A stretch of 64,000 nucleotides of DNA from Liolophura sinensis (taxonomy: Eukaryota; Mollusca; Polyplacophora; Chitonida; Chitonidae). Positions 1-9,472 of this stretch are shown here, in pieces. The notes under the pieces are model-generated. The model was not told the DNA's origin. It saw only the letters and a program-made list of their open reading frames with translations, and ran no database searches. The number at the start of each line of letters is the position of its first letter. The stretch's first letter is position 1. The DNA is taken from positions 46,371,116 to 46,435,115 of the forward strand of contig NC_088301.1 of assembly GCF_032854445.1 (NCBI RefSeq), given 5' to 3'. The position numbers were made by a program, and so were the translations under genes.

Positions 1-1010
1 AGGAGTGTGTAGATTATAGAATCCTCAACTCTAAGACACACAAAGAGGCCCATCCCCTTCCGAGAATAGAGAAGGCGCTGCAGGTGCGAGCGACGTATTT
101 CTGCAGTCTACACTTAGCATGGGGATTCTACCAATTTCCGGTGACTAACAATGACATAGAAAACAGACTTTCGAGTCGTGGTCTGTATGAGTTCATCCCC
201 ATGCCCTTTGGGTTATGTAATACTCCGGCGACCTTTATGACCTTAATTGACAAAGTGTTTGGCGGTAAAAATCTTCCAAACCTTTGTGACATCAAATAAC
301 TTGCAACGAACATCACTCCATTTTTTTACCAATTTCTGCTTAAACCATGGTGATAGGGTGTGTGTAAATTTCCACCATTTATGCATTTACATGAACAGTA
401 AATAAAACCCTAACTAGGATAAATTAATAACAGGCCGTCTTTCACCGGTTACGTGTGACCATTTGGAACTTATCTCACCTCCGTCGCTACTCTGGTTTTA
501 CTCTCTATGCTGTACGTCTGTAATTATATTATTCATTTACCTGGAAAGCATCTTCTTTTTTGTTGCTACCTTCCACGAAACTCTGGAGGGTCTTGACATG
601 TTATTTACTCGCTTAAGGAAATTCAACTTTTTTCCTGTTTAAGGAAAGCTTGCGCTATGTTGGACATCATCAGTAAGGATGGCGTCGCGCCTGATGACGA
701 CAAAACTCAGGCTTTAAGAGAATGGAGCATACCTCAAAGTGAAACGGAGCTTCGTGGATTTTTCGGGTTATCCGGTTATTACTGGTGTTTGATACTAAAC
801 CCTTTCCACGCTTTTCTGTGGTAGTCAACCCAAGAAGCGTAAGGGAAAACGAGTAAGACAGAAGCCATTAGACAGAAGACCTATCCATCTTCGATGGACA
901 AGTGTGTGGCAGCGTTTGGGGAACTGAAGGCGGAACTCAGCATGGCACCTATTCGTTTGCATCCAAACTATGGAAAACCATTCATCCTCGAGATAGACGC
1001 CAGCAGGTAA
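1..1010 (+). mobile_element. Fossil Ty3/Gypsy LTR retrotransposon, pol fragment
   Basis: Two blocks resemble Ty3/Gypsy (Metaviridae) pol. The first, about 1-300, has the reverse transcriptase signature: a DYR-type start, a PLPRIE motif and an MPFGLCN-type motif near 200-235. The second, about 640-1010, resembles the thumb/connection region (an LREW...LRGFFGLSGYY-type stretch) followed by the start of the RNase H domain (PFILEIDAS). About 340 bases of unrelated sequence separate them. No gag, protease, integrase or clear LTR pair was found. The copy is broken, with several breaks, and is truncated by the left edge. The family assignment is secure, but its age can only be called old. Confidence 0.85.
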
Positions 1011-1434
1011 GGTATATGTGCCTTACTTCCACAAAACAGGTCTAGTACAATTAAAAGCATTTTTGCTACATTGTTACTTTACTTTACACAAATAACGTTT
1101 TTGTATTAGATGCACACATAGGCCTATATCTTGAGTGTGTGATGTGTTCTGGACCAGATACGCTGTATGCCTTCTGATGTGTTCCGGATCAAAGGAGATG
1201 ATTAGTTTTATCGCGATTTGTCTGATAATTTGTTTATCCTGGTATTAAGATAGACGTCTGTCTTCATCTCAGGTTTATCATCTCAGGTTTGCAACAATGT
1301 TGCCACGCTGTTAAGTGTTAGGTTTGATCTTGCTACTGTGGTGTTAATCAAGAGTTTATATGCTAACTTTTATAGTTTGTGTTGAGAAAATATAATAGTG
1401 TGTATACCTTGTAGCATTCACTGTGTATAATTAT

Positions 1435-2088
1435 AGGTTATTGGATTGAATGTCCTGTATGGACGAGTCCTGGGCGCCGAGGACGAGTCCATACAGGACC
1501 ATACAATCCAATAACCTATTTATTATACACTCACTTGTTAAAAACGTAAGTAAATAAACTCGAACGCTAAACAAATTGGGTAAAACCGTGCTAATTATTT
1601 CATATCGCGTAACAATAGCGGATAGCCGGTTGCGGATGAATATGGAATACTGAATACACTTTCATTGGCTGACGGAAAACTGGGTCTGGCGCACGTGGCC
1701 AAAGCGGTATTTTACAAACAGAAGTGTAAAGAAAAGGAATGCAGATGTTTCAGTGAAAATTAAAAGTGCAGCTATTGAAAACTGCGCCACCGAACAGAGG
1801 ACGAAAGAGAAGTAGAGTTTGCTGACAAAGTTAGCAAATTATCCTTGGGATTCTCTGCGGAAGTTGATGGCATCGGAGTCGTGAAAACTTCGTTTGTGTG
1901 CACTTGAACTGAGCGGCCAGGGAGTGGAAGCGCGTGAGATGGTTGACTGAGGGCGCGATTGCCCTGAAGTAAGCTCGACATTTGCTTCTGCTCTATGTGA
2001 TCTAATTTAGAATCATACTCCTCGCAAGCTCGTCCCTTTCCTGGGCGCCCAGGACTCGTCCATGCAGGACCATACAATCCAATAACCT
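1435..2088. mobile_element. TIR-bearing MITE-like DNA element, family unassigned
   Basis: The ends are near-perfect inverted repeats of about 47 bp. The left arm is 1435-1480 (AGGTTATTGGATTG at the tip, then TCCTGTATGGACGAGTCC and GGGCGCC). The right arm is 2041-2088 and is the reverse complement with about three differences. Both sides are flanked by TATA, consistent with a short TA-type target duplication. A third copy of the arm, inverted, sits at 1479-1517 directly against the left arm, so the first 83 bases fold back on themselves. The interior encodes no recognisable transposase, so this is a non-autonomous element of a cut-and-paste transposon. Confidence 0.7.
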
Positions 2089-5000
2089 ATAAATACGAGA
2101 CTGTGTATATTAGTAGCCGTGTATACCGTATAACCACCGAAGTTCACAGTTAGTGATACGTGATTATGGAATATTCTTTAATCTACATGCACGAATTGTT
2201 TATTGTATATGTTTGAAATGAAGAAACACTGAACATGTCTTTGTGTAGCATTACTTATGTCACATTCTGACTTTAGGCCTGTGTTCACAAGGTTTTCATG
2301 GTATCAGAGAATAAAATATACACATGAAGATTTCACCACAAGAAATCGTGTGTGTCTCGTGCATTTGCCCGACGTCACATAGCCATACTATTTGTGAACA
2401 GTAGTTCCATGTGTTAATGGTTGTTTAAGCAGGTATTACGGTATAGCAACACCAAAGGACCAAGGCTGTCAGCGCAAACGCCCACAGCCCGAACGACGAG
2501 TGTATAGTAACATGAGCGCGACTGTGCGGATGTGCTGTATAAGAAATAAACGAATGCTGTCTCGCTATTTTGGTCCCAATAATGGGGTTAATTTGCATAT
2601 TTTGTTAAATAAAGTAAATACATTTTATGCATGATAACAAGTATAGGTTAGACCATGACTGACGAAAACTACACAACACTACATCTTGGCGAAGACGAGA
2701 CGGGGTGGTGGTGGGGGGGGGAGGTGTTAGTTGAGCCATAGGGTAAGATGAACCATCCCCCTTAAAAGTATTAGGATGTACAATTAGGGAAAAAAGCACC
2801 ATATACATTGTCAAAAACACATGCTGACCTTTTTCACCTAGTTACATAGAAGCATCTGTCAACATCAAGGAAAATCAACAGCAAAATCAGTTTTTGTGAC
2901 AAAAAGTGAATACTGCTTGGAGTAAGCTTGGTCCTAAATTCACACCTAAGACCTCATACTTTAAACATTTGGTTTGTGATGTAAATCAGTTTTAGCATTA
3001 CTAGTTCTGTAGCACTGAGGAAAAAAGGTGGTTGTGTGCCAAGGTGGGGTATGATGAGGCATTCAACATGGGGTAAGATGAGTCATGGGTCAACTTACCC
3101 CATCGGCTATTGTTGACATATTTTAATGTTGATATCTCAGTTATTTGTGAAACATGTTCATGCAGCTTCATTTTTGTCTTCTGCAGTCACACATTTCTCA
3201 TGTTGTCAGTCAGTTAGGCCTAAAAATAGTCTAGTTATTTATTCCTTCAGTTTATAGAGTGAATATATATAATTTCAGGTCAACTCTGGTTAGTGTATGC
3301 GTAAGACAAGCAGAGGGAAAAGGTGGTTATGAAAGTGTATTCTTTCAGAAGCATCTGAGCGAATGAACACGGTTTTCTTAGTCAACAGGAAATCTGTTTC
3401 ATAATGATAACACTGTTTAAATACTCCCAGAGTCCACCACACCTGGGGGATCTGCCCGAACATCTACTTTGCTCAAATCTCCGTGTGACCAGCAGAAGTA
3501 CAGGGAAGGGGAGGGGGCAACATATGTTCCTGCGCCCCCCCACCCGGCTTCCAACTTGTCGACCAATCCATATAAAAATTCACCACAGTGAATGTTCTAA
3601 CAAATTAACGCAAATTAATGCAGGAGATGGAGTCAGCATGATACGTTGCTGTAGTTATGCTATTTTGAAGCTAATTAAAATGAATCAGGATTTTTGCATG
3701 ATTTGGACAGAACTATAAAGTCTTTGTCAGGGGCTTTTTTGACAACTGCCAGGCTAGCACTAGTAGCAATGACACGGGCGCACAGTAACACTAGCACTTG
3801 ATACTTGTAGGCTTGAATTTTCGGTTTGTTGTAGAGAAAAGTGCAAGCTGCATGTCTTGGTATGGAATAGTACTACCTGAAAGTTTACGGATATACACAT
3901 ATTGTTTGAGATGACAGGTTTTCCACGTGAAATTGAATACAATGGCAAATCACATGGAATGAAAAATCTGGGCCGACTAATATAACTGCCATCATATTAG
4001 TCCCAGATGTAACCTACAACTGCAACACATCCACCACTTGTACATAGCTACTCGCCACAGCAACTTCGCATGTATATAATACATAACATGAATTGTTCAG
4101 CAGGCACAAGCCAAAAAAAAAAAGATATGAGAAAGAATCAGTACAAACCAGTACCACAAACACAGAAACATCGACATCTCTTCCTAAATGAGTGTGCCGT
4201 GGCGAGCATGCGCAAACAGAACGTGAAGCGGCTTTCGCAGATTTAGACTAAACATATTTCGGTTAGCAAGTTAACTAAATAAAAGCGTCATAAAATTCGT
4301 CACATAGACATGTTCAGCTGTTACGTGTGTTCTTTATGATGTGCTTATTTTCCCGTTATGCAATTCTACATGTTGAGATAGATAAGCGCTTAGATTTAGG
4401 TCATCTTTGTGTTTAGCGCGGATATGCTCATACAAATGCCCTATGGACAATAAATGTCGTGTTTAGCAAACTACACGTCATTAAAAAGAGAATTCGTGAT
4501 TTTTGCTAAATGCGTTTATCCTCTTTATAGATTGTGTGACATGTCAAACCATTCCTGGTGTCTCCAGTGTGTGTTAATCCTCCACACCATATTTAGAGTG
4601 TATGTGCATACCTTAACTGAGTAAATAATTCACAACTCATAGCGCGTATTTCAGTGGAAAGTAAGTGCATAGATGTAAAGTGTGGAAGCGATCGGATAAC
4701 TTGAAAAAATGTTCAGTATGCTTATAGCAATCTTGAGGATGGCTATTTTGTCTCTTAAAACACGTACAAACGTGTACGCACCACTATAGGACCCAAGAGC
4801 TTCCGGGGTTTTGGTGACCCCTGGACCCTGATCGATTGATATAATGGCCCAACAACTTTTCAATTGATACGCCCCTGTTTATACACATTTTGTAACCAAT
4901 TACACGCACTTTGATCGGAAAATCTTAGTCGAACTCGAAAACTAAGGTTTGTTTTGACACACTCACCGCGTGGCGCCTAGTCTTCCCGCTTGACTTCTAT

Positions 5001-5195
5001 TGGTAAGTGAATCATGTTGTGAAACTGATATCATCTAAAGTATGGCACAACGTTATATAAGTATTCTAGTATATATAACAGCTCCACACGTAAAGGTGGA
5101 TAACGATGTTGTTTTGAAAGCTTATTCTAGAGTGAAGTAGAAGTATAAATTGGTAAATGATTTTAAAGTGACAATATCCACTCCCAGAGTGATTA
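2089..5195. other. Intergenic, no supported gene
   Basis: I see no coding exon here. A GGGGTAAGATGA-type motif recurs (about 2740, 3045 and 3071, with an inverted form near 3091), which suggests a decayed repeat across roughly 2600-3115. A TATA-like run followed by AATAAA at about 2540-2552 could be a promoter or terminal-repeat remnant, but nothing pairs with it. The remainder is AT-rich unique-looking DNA. Confidence 0.4.
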
Positions 5196-5198
5196 ATA

Positions 5199-5330
5199 TT
5201 TATTTATTTAATTTGTGTTTTACACCGTACTCAAGAATATTTCACTTGTACAACGGCAGCCAGCATTATGGTAGGAGGAAACCGGACAGAGCCCGGGGGA
5301 AACTCAGGGCCATCCGCAGGTTGCTTGCAT
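5199..5330 (-). repeat. SINE family A, 3' half, inverted
   Basis: Reading the minus strand gives the body and tail of the window's main tRNA-headed SINE: a CCGGTTTCCTCC-type motif, CATAATGCTGGC, GAAATATTCTTGAGTAC and then an AAATAAATAAA tail. The tRNA-like head is missing, so this is a 5'-truncated copy. Confidence 0.75.
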
Positions 5331-6097
5331 GATTAATAACATATATGTATATATAAATATCTTCAGATATGATTATCATCTAGATACTTTTCATCTGCAG
5401 AATCTACAGCAGACAACGCCAAATTAATTGTGAAATCTGTTTTCATGAATTTTCTCAGTTATTTTATTTTGTAATAAATTCTGATTTCTAAGAATGTGTC
5501 GGCTTTCTGTATTTGTTTCTGTTTATACTAGGAAACTAAAATATCTCAGTGACTTTATTTTATAGGAAGGAATTGTGTTGGCCAGTGGGCCTACTGCCTG
5601 AAATTCTGATCAATATTTAATGCGCACGTGCGTTCATACGTATTTCCATACATAGTTAAAGCTGTTTTGTTTTTTATTTCTTTATTGGGAAAATGTCAGA
5701 AAACATATTTTCTTTCAGCCGAGATGAGAGAAAGAGAAATTAAAGTAAAATTGTACACATTCAGCTAAAATCGAAAGTTTCGAGTTTAAAGCTTTTCATC
5801 AGCCTAGCACTATAATGGGTAATATGTTTTCTGAAATAATGAAGAAAGTATCAAACATTATTTTTTTCACCCATCTACTGACCCATCATGATTTTTTTCT
5901 TTGATGGTCGTCAATTTCTTTTTATAATTGAAATCCTTGTGGTTACTCGATGGTTTGAATTTTCCGATTTGCAATTTGTTTCAGTGATTTTTCTCAATTT
6001 TAAACATCATGACTTGACATAATTATCACCTACTCAAATGTGAGTTTACGATGCAATCAAACAGCAAATGCGTAACTTTCAGCAAAGACCGCTCACT
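5331..6097. other. Intergenic, nothing recognised
   Basis: AT-rich sequence with no supported exon. A stretch near 5580-5609 (GGCC.GTGGGCC...CCTGAAATTCTGA) recurs in related form near 14300-14332, so at least that part is repeat-derived. Confidence 0.4.
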
Positions 6098-6188
6098 ACT
6101 TTCCTCCCTCCACAATGCTGGTCGCTGTCGCATAAGTGAAATATTCTTGATTACCACGGAAAACACCAATCAAATAAATTAATAAATA
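6098..6188 (+). repeat. SINE family A, 3' fragment
   Basis: Contains the family's distal motifs TTTCCTCCC, CACAATGCTGG, GTGAAATATTCTTGA and AACACCAATCAAATAAAT with a short A-rich tail. The head and middle are absent. Confidence 0.75.
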
Positions 6189-9055
6189 GAAGGCCTACTG
6201 TTTTAAATTTGTGTTTAGTTTTGCTTTGTTTTAGTTTTTATTTTGATGCCCGCTATTGTCCTCCTCTTTAACTTAATTGGCGTAATGTGTGTGTGTGTCC
6301 AAGTGGGCAGTAGATATATCGTCCATGAGACAAAAGGAACTTTTTGATGTCTATTTTCAGTCAGAAACCAGAATCTATATATAGTGATATTGCCCACTGA
6401 CAAGCATTCTTATATCAGGACAACACAGGAGTTTCCCCTTTAAGTGTTACATGTACATGTATGGTTGACTGACAGCCAGTGGTGTTAACAGTCCACATAT
6501 CTAAATGGTGTAGAAAGTGAGACTAGGAAATGCTTTCCCAAAACTTCTACGGAGATTTTTCATCACGCACATGTGCAACAATGGAGGTATTCGCGCACTT
6601 CCAGGGTGCAAGTTGTAGTTTCATGGTTTAATGTTTTTCCAAATGATATTTTCGTGGAAAGTTTTAGGTTCAGAGAGACAAAAGGTTATAGGCATACCTA
6701 TATTAAACAACACCGAAAGCAAACGGGCATTCCCAATTCGAGCGTAGGTTGGAGTGTAAATTGTTTGAAATGAGTTGTGTGCAATTTGGATTCATGAAAT
6801 TTTCTTAAGTATACCTTTACTGACGCATTCTTCTTGGGCCGAATGAATTAAATTTTTTTTGTAATCTCCCAGATCACAGCATCCAAGACAGACGCAAGAC
6901 GGGAACTTCAAGGTCAGAATTTGAGGCCGATAGTTTATTCATTGATACGTTTGAGGTTTTTAAAAATCCACATACAATTGAAGCCTACATTTTCTGAGCT
7001 TTTCTTTCCAAAAGGACTGTACTTCTTTTTTTGAGTTCCTTCTTTTGGTGATACAGCTTCTTGAACCCGAATGAAAGCGGGATTTGAATGGGGACTTATG
7101 CATTTTGTGAATCCAGTAAAGTTGTGATGTATCGCTGTGACGGGGAAGTACAGATACACTCTTCTGTTTGAGAAAGAACTGAAGTTTTTTAAAAATAGTC
7201 CCTGCAGAGTATATGTCACTATAGAATACCTTGATGATGTTTCATTTGTTGTAGTGATATTAAGCTCCCTCTACACGAACCTGATAGCAATAATTCTTTC
7301 AGACAAACATCATATTATTAGGAACTTTGTCCACAGGAGCAGTAATGTTCTCTCAAGTTCATAAAGTACCTTACGCATTGTAGGATCCAGAATTTTTTTG
7401 GCCCACATATGAGCATTTAGGTGGATTGCATGCACAACCTTTTTCTTTATTAGCTCAATCCCAGTGTCAAGGACTGAATGTTCAACCGTCTACTGTTTAG
7501 ACAAATTCACGTTCAGCTGATGATAGCTTCCTCTCCGCTTTTAATTGGGAAGGACGAAATTAGGCCGGAATCGTACAAAGAGAAGCGGTTAACAGTTTTC
7601 ATTGATTTTTGAAAGACGCAGTCAATCTTCTAGGGGAGTTTGTAAAATCAGCGTTCAAATCGTGTACCATCCTGGTAAATAAGTTGTCGATTAACAAAAA
7701 ATCTATGTCAGGTGCGCTTTGATTGCAACTGTTCATATTCAACCTGATATTGTCACTCAAGCTTATAATGCATGGGTATAGCTGATTTTGGGTATAGCGT
7801 ATAGACCGCAGGCTATAGTCTTGGATCACTGAAGGTTCCATTCACGGTATACTCAACAAAGCTGTATCACCGCTATGACTGAACATCCATTGGTTGTTTC
7901 TTATATAGTGCTTGTATCCTGATGTAGTTTGAAAATTCGTTTTAACTTTTTGTTTAGCCCATTTCGTCTGTTTAAGCCTGTCCTATAGCTGTACTCTCGA
8001 CAACATTAAAACAACTTAAGACTAACTAAATAAGCACCACGCACAACGTTCAAGGATGCAAATTAACCATATTTTGTATTTTCTTATTTGAACGGTATTT
8101 AATACCGCATGTAGTCAAGAAACATTTACTTACATGGCAGCTGTCGGGTCACTGGTTAAGGAAAGCAGAGCTGGGAGTAAACGACTGACCTTCGCTATCG
8201 ATGAAAATCCTCTAGACTAAAGTGTACCCGTCATCGAAACAGCGAAAGTTGTATTCGGACCGGCGACTTCATTAATCAATCGCCTGATAGTCGCTTTAAG
8301 CATCAATGCCATCCAAAACCCAGATTAACCAAACAATATGGCGTGTGATTATGCACCATAAAGATATATTAAATATTCCGTATTTGTTAAATAACCATTC
8401 CATCTATTCTTAATTAAGAATTAAGTATTCTTGATGTAATATAATCAATGTATAAATAAAATAATGTAATATATTAATAAAATACATACAAACAGTACTA
8501 GTCGTGTATACGCCCCATCCAACGAAAAAAATCGCTGTGTAGTCATTATACCCACGACCATGCACTACAATACTGTCTGCAAAGCCCACCTTTTAAACAC
8601 ATAACACTACTTAAATGAAAAGCTAACAAAATATTTCCAAACAGGATTTTCTAATACGATCTACTACATGATGCAGGACCATTAAAATCGGATATCTCCG
8701 GGGAATACCTTGATTACACGGCCTTACAGGTTTATCAAGGAAGGTCCATTGTTAACAGGCATATGTCTCGAGGCTGTATCATTTTTAAGTATTCATTCAC
8801 CATAGTAATTCAAGGTAGTTGAAGACAACGAAATTTTAATTTGTAAGTATAAATACTCGAGAGCGATAACAGTCTGTAACTACTGGTTCTCAGTTAACTG
8901 TCACCATATACAGATAGGAATATTCAGTCGTTTATTGAAACCTTAGATATCTCTACGTCCGTTGTTGTGTATCTATCTTTGCTGAAAACGGGCACCACAG
9001 TTTTGGGAACTAGTACCCAGAGCTATAAATTGCTGTAAGCAAAGTGGCTTGATTC
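6189..9055. other. Intergenic, no supported gene
   Basis: Several short open frames occur (for example about 6935-7219 and 7599-7841 on the minus strand), but none has a recognisable motif, a credible start or a splice-compatible partner. The part near 8400-8480 is very AT-rich. I see no RNA gene. Confidence 0.4.
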
Positions 9056-9413
9056 GATTTATTTATTTGATTTGTGTTTTACGCTATATTCTGAATGGTT
9101 TGCAATGGCAGCCATCTTTGAGGTAAGTTGATGTATTGCCCACTGGGTATGTATTGTTAGAGGTGTCATAAGGCGGGCAGAGGCCCTTGGCTGGTAAGGG
9201 CATACAATGGGCAATATACGACGATGACAAGCATTATAGTAGACAAGACAGAGCTCAGCGGAAACCCACGAGCATCCGCAAGTTGCTGAAGACCTTCCCA
9301 CGTACGGCCGGAGAGGAATCCATCATGAGCTGGACTAGGGACTAACAGCGACCACATTGGCGACAAGCTCCTTCTGTCATTGCGCCGCGCAGGCACTTTA
9401 ACCACTTCAGCCA
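9056..9413 (-). repeat. SINE family A, near full length, with an insertion
   Basis: On the minus strand it runs from a degenerate tRNA-like head near 9413, through body motifs (TCCAGCTCATGATGGATTCC, CCGTACGTGGGAAGGTC), to an AAATAAATAAAT tail at about 9058-9066. About 90 extra bases at 9131-9220 are not in other copies. Their ends are imperfect inverted repeats (GTATTGCCCA... and ...TGGGCAATATAC), which suggests a small palindromic element inserted into the SINE. The SINE begins two bases beyond the stop codon of the transporter gene and lies in its 3' flank. Confidence 0.8.
9131..9220. mobile_element. Small inverted-repeat insertion inside a SINE
   Basis: This stretch breaks the family A consensus between the GAATATTT-like and the ATGCTGGC-like blocks. 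Its termini pair imperfectly (GTATTGCCCACTGGGTATG with the complement of CATACAATGGGCAATATAC). It may be a tiny MITE or a foldback; no family is recognised. Confidence 0.45.
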
Positions 9414-9414
9414 T

Positions 9415-9472
9415 TCAGTTAATTATTTTCTCGTGGTAGAGCACTCTGTGAAAATACTTCACTTTAACTGCC
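9415..9472 (-). CDS. SLC46-like transporter, last exon
   Basis: The acceptor is ATATTTTCAG. The exon completes the split tryptophan and encodes the cytoplasmic tail [18 protein letters not shown], then TGA at 9417-9415. The phase fits the previous exon and the tail length suits the family. The 3' UTR would run directly into the SINE at 9413. Confidence 0.8.

Noticed and set aside
1463-1495. Hammerhead-ribozyme-like GACGAGTCC...GGACGAG string
   Set aside because: The CTGATGA and GAAA core segments are missing; the similarity comes from the inverted repeat itself.
2494-2575. TATA-like and AATAAA motifs suggestive of an LTR
   Set aside because: No second copy of the sequence exists in the window, so an LTR cannot be supported.
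7599-7841. 80-residue minus-strand frame
   Set aside because: No motif, no convincing start and no neighbouring exon.
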